Assembly: GCA_021234155.1 (NCBI GenBank)
Contig: JAJEKV010000014.1
Coordinates: 16,768,966 to 16,832,965, forward strand
DNA from: Isoetes taiwanensis
Taxonomy: Eukaryota > Streptophyta > Lycopodiopsida > Isoetales > Isoetaceae
Direction: 5' to 3'
Length of the DNA stretch: 64,000 nt
Notes under the pieces: model-generated
What the model saw: only the letters and a program-made list of their open reading frames with translations
Databases searched by the model: none
What the model was told of the DNA's origin: nothing
Made by a program: the position numbers and the translations under genes
Part shown: positions 22,607 to 35,198 of the stretch, in pieces
How positions within the stretch are numbered: the stretch's first letter is position 1
How the letters are laid out: each line of letters begins with the position of its first letter

Positions 22607-23647
22607 ATGGCAAAACTCCAAATGGATTTGAAGAGTCTTGAGAAGCTTGATCGTACCAATGCAACAGTGTGGTTTTGGAAGATGCGGGCATTCTTGGAAG
22701 AGAGGGAGGTCTGGGATGTGGTGAGTGGTGCAGAACCAAAGCCCATTCTGACAGGCACTCCATCTGCAGCAGATACAGAGAAACTATCTGCATGGCAGAA
22801 GAGAGATAACCGGGCCAAGACATCCATGATGTTTGGCTTGAAGGATGGACAAATTCCATTAGTAAGATTGAAGAATTCAGCCAAAGAAGGATGGGAATGT
22901 CTCAAGAAGACATTCAAAACTCATAATACATCACAAAAGTTGTTTCTATGGCAAAACTTCTTCAAAGCAAAAATGAAAGATGGGGATGATCCTACTGATC
23001 ACATTAGCAACATGGAGAGTCTAGCTGATCAGTTAGCAGCATTGAATCACACCATTAGTGATGAAGATCTGGCAATGGCGATCTTAGCAAGTCTTCCCAG
23101 CAGTTATGATTCAATTAAGCAGGCAATAGGTTGCCAACCCGGAAAGCTTAATAGTGACACAGTAATTGGAGCTGTGTTACAGGCATCTCATCTCATAAAA
23201 AAAGATGAAGATGATTCAGCATTTGTGGCCAAGGTAAGATCAAACAAGAAAGAGGCATTTGAATGCTGGAATTGTGGAAAGAAAGGGCATATTGCAAGAA
23301 ATTGTTGGGAGCCAAAGAAAGATGATGGAAAGAAAAATGCTAGAGAAAAAGAAGACAGCAAGAAAGATAAAGGCAAGCAAGCCAAATCTGGAAAAATATG
23401 GAGCAATAAACGAAATGGAGGATCATCCAAGGCTCATATGGCAGAAGAACAGAGTGAGAAATCATCTGGAGAAGATGATAGTGAGACAGAGGCAAACATG
23501 GCCTTAGTTGAAGAAGGCAAGCAAGAAAATTGGAGGCACATGTGCAGAAACTTTCTTGAACAAAGATGGGCAGATAGTGCATCAGACAGTGAAGATGAGA
23601 TGGGTTTTGTAGCTGAGGTCAAGGGATCACAGGCCATGGCTTTGGTG
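22607..23647 (+). CDS. gag: Copia gag polyprotein, interrupted by a CACTA element
   Basis: Gag packages the retrotransposon RNA in virus-like particles. The first ATG after the primer site in the open frame is at 22607 (MAKLQMDLKSLEKLD). The N-terminal part contains the copia gag signature 'LDRTNATVWFWKMRAFLEER..WDVV'. A CCHC zinc knuckle, CWNCGKKGHIARNC, lies at 23264-23305, followed by a Lys-rich and then acidic linker. The frame reaches the GTG codon at 23645, where the CACTA element enters; the 26 codons that follow to the stop at 23725 are transposon sequence. The GTG repeated after the transposon (35199) is in the same frame as the protease, so gag and pol were originally one reading frame. 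The lineage resembles Tork/Tnt1-type copia, which is inference. Confidence 0.9.
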
Positions 23648-23719
23648 CACTACAAGAGAAGGGGTCCATTAGTATCACCAAAACGTCACCACAATATTGA
23701 AAAGTGTACACTATTACAT

Positions 23720-24120
23720 TATTAGTGACATTTTTACAGAAGTGATGCTACAGATGCCACAATTTGTGTCACCTATAGCCTCACTCTTTGTGTCACCAAC
23801 AATGTCAGTAACTTGGTTACGACACTATAGATGTTGCTATTAGCATCAAGTATAGCGTCACTTGTGACATTATAGGTGGTGCTATTAGCATCATATATAG
23901 TGTCAGTAGTTGTCACATATATAACATCAGTCTCAATGTCATTGTCCATCAGTGACATTATAAGTGTTGTTATTAGCATCAATTATAGTGTCAGTAGTTG
24001 CTACACATATAACATCAGTGTTAGTGTTAAGACCCACTTGTGACATTATAGGTGGTGTTATTAGCATCAAATATAATAGCATCTTTAGTATCACACGTTT
24101 TGTCAATGTTTGAGTGGTCA
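23720..24120. repeat. CACTA 5' subterminal repeat array
   Basis: A unit of the type 'tg.tattagcatca..tatagtgtca' recurs about four times (near 23833, 23880, 23968 and 24055), interspersed with tgtcac/gtgaca motifs. Such arrays bind the transposase in characterised CACTA elements; here that role is inferred. Confidence 0.7.
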
Positions 24121-24290
24121 TTAGCATACAGCCCCCCGGGGGAGCGCTGCTAGGACAGGCTGCCTCGAGAACGTTTTTGGGGTCCGCCTCCTGGTCTCCC
24201 CTTTGGTGAGTTGGCAGTGCAAAGTTCTGGCCATGTTTGGCTTTAGGAAGGGTGCCAGTCATGCTTGCCCAACAACAGGCTGCCCGGACC
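24121..24290 (+). repeat. GC-rich repeat shared with the palindrome arms
   Basis: The block 'ggctgcctcgagaacg' through 'gcaaagttctggcc' to 'aggaagggtgccag' aligns with 28199-28345 in the same orientation and with 26413-26580 in inverse. It is thus a third copy of a GC-rich module in this CACTA element. No coding motif is recognised. Confidence 0.55.
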
Positions 24291-25590
24291 ATTTAATGAA
24301 CTCTTTGATCTGAACCTTATTTGCTAATTTGTGGCAAATATTTGGCATACGAAGTATCTGGAACCATTGGTTATGCAAGCACTCGACATAGAATGAAATC
24401 CCTTTGCATTTCTTGAATGTCATATATACCACCGTGCCAAACGTCTATTTGTGCACTTCATGACGGTAGTTTATATGGGCACACAACACTAAAATGCTGG
24501 CCTTAACTTATAAAGGCACCAATTGATAAAGGCTTGTAAATCCAACACAATGCACATGACATTATAGTGATTATTGGGACTTCAAGTGTGCACACAACTC
24601 TAGGAAAAGGGTCTTTCCGAATTAAATGCCATGGCTTAGGGAAAGTGGAACAATCCTTGAACTGATTTTTATTGGCTTTATTCTTCTAACCTTAACTTAT
24701 AGATTGGGACTTGTTAGTTCAGCACACTAGACACACATTTGGCTAACACTTGGTCTATCCAGGGCTAACACTTGGTCTTGCTTTGTGGGGTACATTATGC
24801 AGATATGCTTGCAGATATATTTGCCTTACTTCTCAAAGGAAGGAAGCAAGTAGGAAATGGGATTTTTTTCGCAGAACAAGCTATTTAGATGCATGTGTTT
24901 GACCATGCATGCGTTGCACCCAGAACCATAAATCTCTGTCAAGTGCAAGGGGAGTCTCTAGCTATGCTCAAACAATATATAGGTTGTCTAAATTTGAGCC
25001 ACTATGGACCTATGGTAATACTGGTGCTTAAGTTATTTGCAAAAAAAATTTTTCTTTCAACCTTGTTTTTTCTGATCGATCATTTTAAATGATTTTATTA
25101 GCTTATCTTGGTCCATTACTCCAACAACACCACAATTAGGCTCATAACTTCCGTTATACCACTTAAGCCTAGCCGCACCCACACTAACCCCAACATTTGG
25201 TCCACGGCTGAAAACAACAGTAAAAACAAAATACGAGTTGTTTTTTTGAAGATTTGAAAAAAATCTACACGTAGTTATATGGGGGTGTGGTTTTCCAAGG
25301 ATATACTGTAGTTTTTCTTAAGAATATGTATTTTTTTTTTTTAAGAATGGGTGGTTTCTTAAGGAGGTGTAGTCTCTTTTTTAAGGATGTGTTGTTTTCT
25401 CAACCAGTATGGTTTTTTGAAGGGATGTTTTTTTTAAAGGTGTTGTTTTTTAAGGTAGTGTTTTTTTGAGATGTGGTTTTTTAAGGTTTTCTAAAAATCC
25501 ATGTATGACCAAGTTGTCCACATGCCATTATTGCCACAAAATGGCAGCATACAAGAGTTATATATGCTTGACACACTTCACTAGCATTTG
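24291..25590. other. CACTA interior, unassigned, with T-rich GT tract
   Basis: No gene is recognised. 25240-25510 is a T/G-rich run of degenerate 'aaggtgttgtttttta' units. The motif cacactaaccccaacattt at about 25179 has an inverse counterpart near 31951, and an A/C-rich inverse-type run lies at 31640-31970. This pair may be degenerate outer arms of a nested element. Confidence 0.35.
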
Positions 25591-28500
25591 ACTTCAAACA
25601 TGCTACCTAGGCTCCATGCCAAGGTGGCTCAAACATGCTAAGGTGGCTCCAACATGGCAACTAGGCTTCAACATGCCAAGGTGGCTCCAACATGGCAACT
25701 AGGCTTCAACATGCCAAGGTGGCTCAAACATGCCACATAGACTCCAACATGCCAAGGTGACTCAAACATGCCAAGGTGGCTCAAACATGACACCTAGGCT
25801 TCGACATGCCAAGGTGGCTCAAACATGCCAAGGTGGATCAAACATGCCATGCGGGATCCAACTTGTCAAGGTGGCTCAAACATGCCACCTAGGCTCCAAC
25901 ATGCCAAGGTGGCTCAAGCATGCCAAGGTGGCTCCAACATGCCACCTAGGCTCCAACATGCCAAGGTGGCTCCAACATGCTACCTAGGCACAAACATGGC
26001 AAGGTGGCTCAAAGATGCCACTTAGGCTCCAACATATGCCACGTGGGCTCCAACATGCCACCTAGACTCCAACATGCCACTTAGGCTCCAACGTGCCAAG
26101 GTGGTTGAAACATGCCATGTGGGCTCCAACATGCCACCTAGGCTCCAACATGCCAAGGTGGCTCAGGCATGCCACCTAGGCATTCCAAGCGGTGACATGG
26201 CATGCCAACTAAGCAAGGCCAAGTTTTTGACTAGGCCAAAAATGAAAAGATGTCCATCTTTGGTCTTTTCATTGGGTGATGTTGGCAAATTTTGGTTGAC
26301 ATGGCTAGATGGTGGTGATGTTGACATGATGACTAGAACTTTATGCAAGAAATATGATAACCTTTAGAATTTTTTGGTAGAGGAGTTTGGCAAGGGATAG
26401 AATAGAGGGATCTTGAACAACTTAAACGCCGACACCTTTCCCCAAATCGAACCGAAGCGGGACTTTGTGCTGACTTCCTCACGAGGGGAGAGCCCTGGAG
26501 ACCCGGGAGGCGAACCTCAAAAAGGTTGCGGAGGTAGCCTTTCACGCCAACGATCCGGGGAGGGCAAATGCCAATGCCCCCTCTTCCCCCCCCTCACGGA
26601 GCTCGGTTTCCCTATCCATTTGTTGAATCCACCGTTCAAGTAACTTTTGCTTCAAGTAAATTCAAAAAATCAAGATAAATGCGAAAAGAACTTATCAAAC
26701 CCATGGCCGCCCCTACGATCGATCGTGTAGAAACCCAAGTGTTTTGTCGTTCGAAAGCGTTACAAAACTCAAAATGGAATTTGACTTCGCCATGTCATCC
26801 AAAATAACAAATTTACCCTAGGAACCAAGTTATCACGGTCATTTTTGGCAACAAAGAAACGAACCTCTACATGGCAGATTCGCATGACCACCTCTTAGGC
26901 CAATTGATTCTGACGTATTGGACATGAGCTACCTTGGCGCTTCTTGGAGAAAGGGTGGTCTTCCGCCCACAAAACTTGGTCTCGAGGGTAATGTCGATGT
27001 TTTGAGTCCATTGGCAGAGTCAGTTTATAGTTCCGGAGTGGAAGAGTTGCCCATCCGTGGCCAAGGGCCTTCAGGAGAGGACCTTTGGGGCGAACTACTT
27101 CTGGAAGGTTTTAAGGGTCCATCTTCTGGCATCAACACCCTCCCTCTACGTGATCACATTGTGCAAGATCCTGGTCGAATCTGACTAGGATATGGCCTCC
27201 GAAACGTAAACCCTGTGGTTTGCTAGGTTATTGAAGGGTTTACGTTATGGAGGTCACGATTTAGTCGGTTGCACTTGGGACATAGTCAAGAAGCTGCAGT
27301 TAAAAACATGAAGCAATAGGAACTGAAGGAATGGGGTTTGGATCTATTGGCCATCCCGAATGATCCCAAACAATTTTGCTACTGCAAAAGGTGCTCTTGG
27401 CTTCTATCTGTCATTATGGGAGGAGGATAAATCCAAACCCCATTCCGTCAATTCCTATTGCTTTGCATTTTCAATTGCAGCTTCTTGGCCATGTCCCAAG
27501 TGCAACCGACAAAAACTCGGCCTCCAAAACGTAAACCCTTCAATACCCTAGCAACACACAGGGTTTACGTTTCGGAGGCCATATCCTAATCGATTCGACC
27601 CGGATCTTGCACAATGTCATCAATGTAGAGGGGAGGGTGTTGACGCCTTTAAGATGGACCCTTAAAACCTTCCGCACAGCCTTCACCCCAAAGATCCTCT
27701 CCCAAAGGCCCTTGGCCACCGGACAAAGCAACTCTCCCACTCCAAAATTGTAAACCGACCGCCAATGGACTCAAAACGCCAAGATTACCCCTGACCTAGT
27801 TTCGCGGAGCGTAAGACCACTCTTTCTCCAAGAAGTGCCAAAGTAGCTCATCTCCAACACGCTCCTAGTCAATTGGCGTAAGAGATGGTCGCGGAATATC
27901 ATTGTCATGTAGAGGGTTCATGTTTCTTTTCATTGCCAAAATGACCGTGATAACTTGGTCCCTAGGGTAATGTCATCATTTGGACGATATGGCTTAAGTC
28001 GAATCTCCATTCCCGAGCCTTTGTACCGCTTCGAACGACAAAACACTTGGGTTTCTACATGGTCGAGCCAGACGCTTCACGGTTTGATAAGTTTCCGGGG
28101 ACGGATCTTTGATTTTTTTTGAACCGCCGGGCAAAAGTTACTTGAACGGTGGATTCAACGGCCGGATAGAGAAATCGAAGCTCCGAAAGGGGGGCATTGG
28201 CATTTGCCCGCCTCGGAGTGGCTGGCAGAAAGGTCGCCTCAAGAACCTTTCGAAGCCGCCCCCGGGTCCTGGCCTCTTCCCTCTGGTGAGGAAGCCGCGC
28301 AAAGTCCTGGCCTAGTTCGATTTGGGGAAGGGTGTCAGCGCAAGATCCCTCTATTCTATCCATTGCCAAACTCCTCTACCAAAAATTCCAAAGGTTATCA
28401 TATTTCTTGCATAAAGTCCTAGTCATCATGTCCATGTCACCACCATCTAGCCATGTCACCCAAAATTTGCCAACATCACCCAATGAAAAGACCAAAGATG

Positions 28501-29905
28501 GACATCTTTTCATTTTTGGTCTAGTCAAAACTTGGCCTTCCTTACTTGGCATGCCATGTCACCATTTGGAGTGCCTAGATGGCATGCTTGAGCCTAGGTG
28601 GCATGCTTGAGCCACCTTGGCATGTTGGAGCCTAGGTGGCATGTTGGAGCCCGTGTGGCATGTTGGAGCCACCTTAGCATGTTTGAGCCTAGGTGGCATG
28701 TTTGAGCCACCTTGGCATGTTGTAGTCCACGTGGCATGTTTGAGCCACCTTGGCATGTTGGAGCTCCGCGTGGCATGTGGAGCTCACGTGGCATGTTTGA
28801 GCCACCTTGTCATGTTGGAGCCTAGGTGGCATGTTTGAGTTCGCTGGCATGTTGGTTTACCTTGGCCCAACATGCCAAGGTTTGCTCAAACATGCCACCC
28901 AGGCTCCAACATGCCACCTAAGCTCAAACATGCCACGTGGGCTCCAACATGCCACCTAGGCTCCAACATGCCAACGTGGCTCAAACATGCCACGTGGGCT
29001 CCAACATGCCACCTAAGCTCAAACATGCCACGTGGGCTCCAACATGCCACCTAGGCTCCATCATGCCAACATGGCTCAAACATGCCACGTGGGCTCCAAC
29101 ATGCCACCTTGGCTCCAACATGCCACCTTGGCTCCAACATGCCAAGATTGGCTCAAACATGCCACCTAGTCTCCAACATGCCACCTAGGCTCAAACATAC
29201 CAAGGTAGCTCAAACATGACACGTGGGCTTTAACATGCCACCTAGGCTCAAACATGCCAAGGTGCTCAAACACGCCACCTAGGCTCCAACATGCCAAGGT
29301 GGCTCAAACATGCCACGTGGGCTCCAACATGCCAAAGTGGCTCAAACATGCCATCTGGGCTCCAACATGCCCATGTGGCATTGTTGAGCCACCTTGGCAT
29401 GTTGGAGCCTAGGTGGCATGTTTAAGCCACATTGGCATGTTGGAGCCTAGATGGCATGTTTGAGCTGCCTTGGTATGTTGGAGCCTAGGTGGCGTGTTTG
29501 AGCCACCTTGGCATGTTGGAGCCCACGTGGCATGGTTGAGCCAGCTTGGCATGTTGGAGCCTAGGTGGCGTGTTGGAGCCTAGGTGGCATGTTTGAGCCA
29601 CCTCGACATGTTGGAGCCTAGGTGGCATTTTGGAGCCTAGGTGGCATGTTTGAGCCACCTAGGCACGTTCGAGCCTAGGTGGCATGGTGGCATGTTTGAG
29701 CCTAAGTGGCATGTTGGAGCCTAGGTGGCCACCTTGGCATGTTTGAGCCACCTTGGCATTTTTGAGCCACCTTGGCATGTTGGAGCCTAGGTGGCATGTT
29801 GGAGCCATCTTGGCATGTTTGAGCCACCTTGTCATGTTTGAGCCACCTTGGCATGTTTGAGCCTAGGTGGCATGTTTGAGCCTAGGTGGCATGTTGGCTT
29901 GCCTT
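25591..29905. repeat. Giant palindrome with tandem-repeat ends
   Basis: Two arms of about 1.75 kb or more face each other around a spacer of about 85 bp (27343-27427). The inner unique parts (about 26190-27342 and 27428-28560) match in inverse, for example 'ggttgcacttgggacat' near 27268 and its complement near 27500, and 'ctccgaaacgtaaaccc' near 27197 and its complement near 27555. The outer parts are tandem arrays of a roughly 20 bp unit (gctccaacatgccacctagg and variants with ccaaggtggc). On the left the array runs in one direction (25591-26190). On the right it flips direction near 28862 and again near 29380, giving nested palindromes. The long open frames across it are repeat artefacts. 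The architecture resembles a foldback element. Confidence 0.85.
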
Positions 29906-32158
29906 TTCAAATATGTACAGTGGCAGCAGCTAGCTGCTGGTTTCTTGCTGTTGGGTTATGGCTGCATATGATTTAGCTGCATGTGCTTCGTTCACTGGAC
30001 CTTATTAGGTTCAGGCTTGGGCTTGATCGAACCACTGGCATGTGCACGTATTTGCACATTTTGGTGTATCCATTGTTTATACGTGATAATTCAATGGTTT
30101 AACAATGGTTAAAACTTAAAAAAAAAACAAAAGGTTGCACTTAGACGATAAGGTTGCACTTAGACATGGGCATTTTAATAATTCGTCTCAGGGGCAAACA
30201 TGGGTATTATTAGCAAACAGGGGCATTTTAACAATTTGTGAAAATACAAGGGTATTTTTATAATTTTCCCATAAAATAATGAATTTGCTAGGCGTGGAAA
30301 ATAAAATAATATTTTATATACGCGTGATTACGGCACAGATCTTGATCCGAGTCCTTAGATCTTATTGGTCTTTATTTAGCGGTTCAGATTGACTCAAAGA
30401 TGAATGGTATAGATGTTGATCCTAGTCCTATGATATTACTGGCTACTAAAATGAAGGGCTGAGATTGAAATCCGAGATTATCCGGCCATTGTGCATCTTG
30501 TGTTTCTTTCTCCAGCTGCAGCTGCAGGCTATGGCGTTATGCGGTAGTAGAGCAGGCTATGGCGATGGTAGTTCCGGCTGGCTATGGCGATGGTAGTTCC
30601 GGCTGGCCATGGCAATGGCAGACCCGGCAGATCCGGATGGCTATGGCGATGGCAGATCCGGCAGATGGGCTATGGCGTGCTGGCGATGGCAAACAGGTTT
30701 TTTCCATTCTAGTTTTACCCTAAAAACAGGCTGGCAGCATTTCGGCCAGGATTTGATTCCCAAGGAGCTGAGCTTTGCTTGTCCTTCAAGGAATGCAGAA
30801 AAAGAGAAAGCAATGAGGGCTTCCGACCCAACTTGAAGCTCCAACTGTGCAAATCCGGCAGTCGACCCTACTTGAAGCTCCATTTGTGTTATTTTCGGAT
30901 TCGTTGGAGCTGACGTCGTCTTCAATCTCAGGATCATCAGCATTTGAATGCCTCACCTGTTTTGTTAAAAGGAAGAATGAGAAGAGGCGACCACTTCACT
31001 GGCCGACCAGGATGCAAAGCTGCAAACATAACAAGGTATTGTGTTTTGTACTGACTATTTGTTTTCTTTATGTTTATGGCGATTTTGACAATTTTTATGG
31101 TGTCTTTGTTGCAGTAGGTAGTTCGCTTCACATTGTCGCAGTAGGTAGTTCCTTTCACTGCAGAAAATATTTCTTCAGAAAATAGTATTATTGATCATAT
31201 TATGACAATAGTAGATGAAGTAATAGGTCATAGTAATAGATCATATTTTAGTATTATACTTCAGCAATATGCTCGATTGTCATATTGCTATGACAATATT
31301 CAGACATCTGATTGTATACTATAACAAAATTCAGAATAATACAAAATTTGGATTTTAAGTGAAGCAAATTGTAGTATTATTAAACGAAGTAAGCATGTTA
31401 TGATGGTAGATGATATTTTGTTCAATAATATGATCTGTTGTCACACAATATATCTATTGCCATACCATATTCACATTTGATTGTAGACTTACAATATTAC
31501 TATGACATATTTCCAATGTATTGTTTCGTTAAAACTACAATAGAACAGACATGCTATTGTACCAAAGGAAAATATGTGGTTGCACTAAAGTAACAAAAAC
31601 AATGTGTGGACAATCTAAGGAAAACTATGCCAAAAAACATACATATGAAAACCATGCATAAAAACAACACTTAAAAACAACTAAGTAAAAACTACATTTA
31701 AAAACAACATTTTAAAACAACAGCTATTTTAGAAAACCACATGTGGATATTCTGTCAAACCATAGGTTGCCTTTTTAGTAAAAACAACACCTAAAAACTA
31801 CGCATTGAATTTTTTTCAAAAAACTGTCAAATTTTCTATGCATAGACTTTTTAGACAAAAAATACACGTTGTTTCTAGCATTTTCGGAACATTACTATGG
31901 GTAGTCTTTAAGTGTTATTTTTTTGCAAAAAAGATACCAAAAAACTACACGTTGAGCAAATTTTGGGGTTAGTGTGACCGCTTTGCGTTTACTCCTTGCA
32001 TTAATTATTATGTGAATGCAAACTTATAATATTTATTATCCTCATCAATACAATCATTTGTTTTGGCATTGTTACACACTACATGGTCTTTCCTAGATTA
32101 ATGTTCTCCTTTTTATTTTATTTTATTATTGCTTTTTTCTTCTCTTTTCTTTTATGTA
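29906..32158. other. CACTA interior, unassigned, with short repeats
   Basis: No gene is recognised. 30530-30680 holds three or four degenerate copies of 'ggctatggcgatggtagttccg'. 31100-31160 holds two copies of 'gcagtaggtagttc'. 31620-31830 is A/C-rich with repeated 'taaaaacaac' units. Confidence 0.4.
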
Positions 32159-32275
32159 TAGGGGAAAGGAAAATGGGACTCCATTCTGGCACGGAGGGAG
32201 GGGTCCTGCGACCGGCGGCAGCCGGGAGCAGGTCTCCCGCAGTGCCAGAATGGAGGACCATTTTTGTTTCCCCTA
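32159..32275. repeat. Short hairpin (MITE-like) inverted repeat
   Basis: Arms of about 38 bp begin 'taggggaaa' and contain 'ctccattctggcac'. They are inverted around a GC-rich spacer of about 35 bp. The arms match at most positions. A target duplication was not defined. Confidence 0.55.
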
Positions 32276-34509
32276 CAAAATAGAAGTTGGGGAGAAATTT
32301 TTTTGCAGCACAGCAGATTTCTGAAGCAGGTTCGGCGGATTTCTGAAGCAGGTTCGCGATTTTTGAGTCTAACAATACGCCCTAAGACGCCGTTCAGTGA
32401 TTCTTGACTTAGCCGCTGTAATTTCAATGTTTATTTTCAGATTTGCCTTGTTTTTTACTTTCTCACGAAAGACATTAGTAGGCGCTTCAGTTTGCTTCGT
32501 GAGTCTAGGGATACTCCCTAAAATGCGGCAGAAGCTTCAGCACCGGATTTGAAGAACACTGGACGTATAGAGAGGATTTGAACAGCTCGCCAGAGATGCA
32601 CTTGATTCATGCAGGGACCTAAAAATAAAGTTCAAATCTGCAATAAAGTTCCGGTTTCGATATATTTGAAGAGTTTTATAGTTCTTACTCGAGTGCCTGA
32701 TTTGATCTGAGAACAGAGGTTCAACCGGCTTGTAACCGGGAGGCCGGAATTGCAGACCCAAAGTTCTATTCCGCGATGGAGGCGGATCCACGTGGCAGCA
32801 GTAAATTGCACCGATGCCAAAAATTTCGACCCAACTTAGGGAAACAAAAGGTTAACTTATTAATAACTTATGGAATTATTGGAACTTATGAAATTGTTAG
32901 GTTTTAGTTAAAATTTTCATTACGTTTTCACGTTGAAAATTGGTTTAGGGCAAAACCTGCTTCGAAAGGGCAGCGACCAACAAATCCGGCTTCTTCCTTT
33001 GCAATCGATCCGACTCCTCACCATCTCTGCTATGGCATGATCAAATCGGCCGATTTCCTCCTTCCTCAACTCGGTTTTATCTCTATTCTCTTCTCAGGTT
33101 AAGCATTCACCCGATGATGGTTTCGTATCGAATGAATGTACCCATTCTTTGGCTCCAAGGTAAGCAATCGGATCTGGCTTAGGGTATGGCAATACGGATG
33201 GAGCAGCGGCTATAGGGTTATGGCGTAAGATCGGGTTTTTGCAGTGCTCTATCTTCCAAGCATGGGCGGTTTATGGCAAGGGACCAAGCAAATCGGCAAG
33301 ATCGGGCAAAGGGCTTCTAAGTTCTTCCCGATTTATAATTTATAGCGTAACTACTGGATAAGAGGTTGAGGTTGAGATAAGAACTACAGGAGAGCGTAAT
33401 CGAAACTATAGCACGAGGTTGCATTCTTCCGCCAGAGTTGGAAGCATCATATTGGACACAAATTCCTCTTATCCAGGCTTGCTATTGTTACATTTCAAAA
33501 TTTTAATGCCTTCTCGTGGTTGTTGCGGGTGCAAAGATGGTCCGCTTTATGTCTTTGTTCCACCGTCGTAAGAATGGGAAAACAAACCGGAAATCGAAGG
33601 ATGCAATGACCATGAAATTGCCTCTATAAGTTGATTTCGTTGTGCAAAGCTCTCGGATTCCAATGGGATCCAATGTCGAATGTAGTGCTAACTGCCTGTT
33701 CTATTGTTGTTGCAAAGGAGACATGTTGATTTGGATTCAAATATGAGCAACCCCTGCCTCAAGTGCAGCAGAAACCAGGTTTGTGGTTGTTGGGGTCGGC
33801 CTTGTGACATTACATGCAGATGGACATGTTTAGAGTAGCCAGAAGCTATATTGCATGCCAATATATTGTGTGAGATAGCATAGATTGTGTGTTGGATATG
33901 TGAAGAAGTTTGAAGTAAATTCATTATTCCAGCTCGTCTCGACGTCAATGCCTTGAGATACATCATATCTGTAAAGTAAGTGTGAATGTGCTAGGTTGTT
34001 ATTGCATGGAAATATATGTTAGATAGATTTTGATTCAAATGTGGGTAGCCCATGCCTTAGCTACAGCAGAAGGCAGCTTTGTGGTTCTGGCCAAGTGCAG
34101 ATCCTTATTTCTTGCAATGGATTGGATGCAATTGCAGGTTTTTGTTACCATGTCATGTGTATGTTCAGTTGCAACCAAACTTTATGTGAGCCATTTGAAA
34201 CAGTTGGAAAGCGAAATCCTTACACATGGACTCCAATTATTCCAGCAAGTGTGCAGCTTGGAGAAGGTAGATCTGACTTCTACACTTATAGTTATATATA
34301 TAGGGATTTCATATTCTATGGAGTAAGTCTCACATTTAATGTGCTTAAGGGACTCATTATACAAAGAGGCTGTCTGAATTTACAGTTGTTTTGTTCTTTT
34401 ACAAACATGGTATATCATGTGGAATGTTATTTTGGGAAACACTGGCTCTGCTTATCCTGGCAGGGGGTTCAAATCCCCTTAATTCCATCTAGCTTGACAC
34501 ACAATCACA
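32276..34509. other. CACTA interior, unassigned
   Basis: No gene is recognised. A roughly 65 bp segment ('gat..ggattcaaat.tg.g..gcc') occurs at about 33724 and again at about 34023 with roughly 70 percent similarity by eye. Frames at 34030-34514 show no domain. Confidence 0.3.
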
Positions 34510-35172
34510 TCTAAATGACATTATATGACCGTAAGCAAGACATAATCAGTGGCATTTAAACATTTAACATTTAATGATAGAAATATCTCATCTAGTGGCA
34601 TAAGTAGTGCCACTATATATGTGGTAACAATGCATCAATAAATGACATTCATATTGACAATAAAGTTGTCATTAATATTGACAATATAAATGACAATGAT
34701 ATTGAAAACATCGATGACATTATTTATGCCTTTACGAGTGACAATGAACTTGAGAAAATAGATGGCATTTTTTATGCCTTTATGAGTGACATTGATCTTA
34801 AGAAAATAGATGGCATTATTTATGACTTTATGAGTGACATTACAGTTGATATTAGAGCCGACAGTATATATGGCATAATTTCTGACAAAATTTTTTGCAT
34901 TATGAATGGTGTTATCAATGACCTTACATATGACATTGCCAATGAGGTTAATTGCGACGTTATAAGTGACACTATATTTGACGTCGCCACTGACGATAAA
35001 TGTGACGTTATAGGTGGCGTTGCCATTGACGTTGTAGGTGACAAAGGTGCTGACATTATATATGACATTCTAAATGCCATATTTGTGTCACCTGGCTGTG
35101 TCATCCATAGCGTCAATGATAAAAAAAAATTGGAGTTGCAATTTTAGCCCCAAAATTGACACAATCAATGAC
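34510..35172. repeat. CACTA 3' subterminal repeat array
   Basis: Repeated 'gagtgacattgatctta.gaaaatagatggcatt' type units and many tgacat/tgacgt motifs, denser towards the end. The 121-codon frame at 34782-35147 follows the repeat period and is not taken as a gene. Confidence 0.7.
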
Positions 35173-35198
35173 ACTAATGGACCCCTTCTCTTGTAGTG

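Larger units (their letters stand above)
23648..35198. mobile_element. CACTA (EnSpm) DNA transposon, 11551 bp
   Basis: Both ends carry a perfect 26 bp terminal inverted repeat beginning CACTACAAGAGAAGGGG (23648-23673 and 35173-35198). A 3 bp GTG duplication flanks it (23645-23647 and 35199-35201), as CACTA elements require. Subterminal repeat arrays occur at both ends (about 23720-24120 and 34510-35170). I find no TNP2-type transposase or TNP1-like frame inside; the interior is occupied by other repeats, including a giant palindrome. It is therefore probably a non-autonomous element mobilised in trans. It interrupts the copia element between gag and protease. Confidence 0.93.

Noticed and set aside
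25730-26367. Open frames repeating 'NMPPRLQHAKVAQACHLGS'-type peptides, also at 28559-29188 on both strands
   Set aside because: They arise from the roughly 20 bp tandem unit of the palindrome arms, appear in several frames and on both strands, and have no gene context.
25591-29905. Resemblance to a CRISPR array (short repeated unit)
   Set aside because: There are no unique spacers of even length, the unit is degenerate and changes direction, and the setting is a plant nuclear transposon.
34460-34480. gggggttcaaatcccct, like the T-arm of a tRNA
   Set aside because: No D-arm or anticodon arm could be placed upstream, so no tRNA is called.
34030-34514. 157-codon and 98-codon plus-strand frames in the CACTA interior
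   Set aside because: No CACTA transposase motif, no family resemblance; two frames overlap, which suggests chance.
34782-35147. 121-codon frame rich in D/I/N
   Set aside because: It follows the period of the CACTA subterminal repeats and has an overlapping minus-strand counterpart of similar length.
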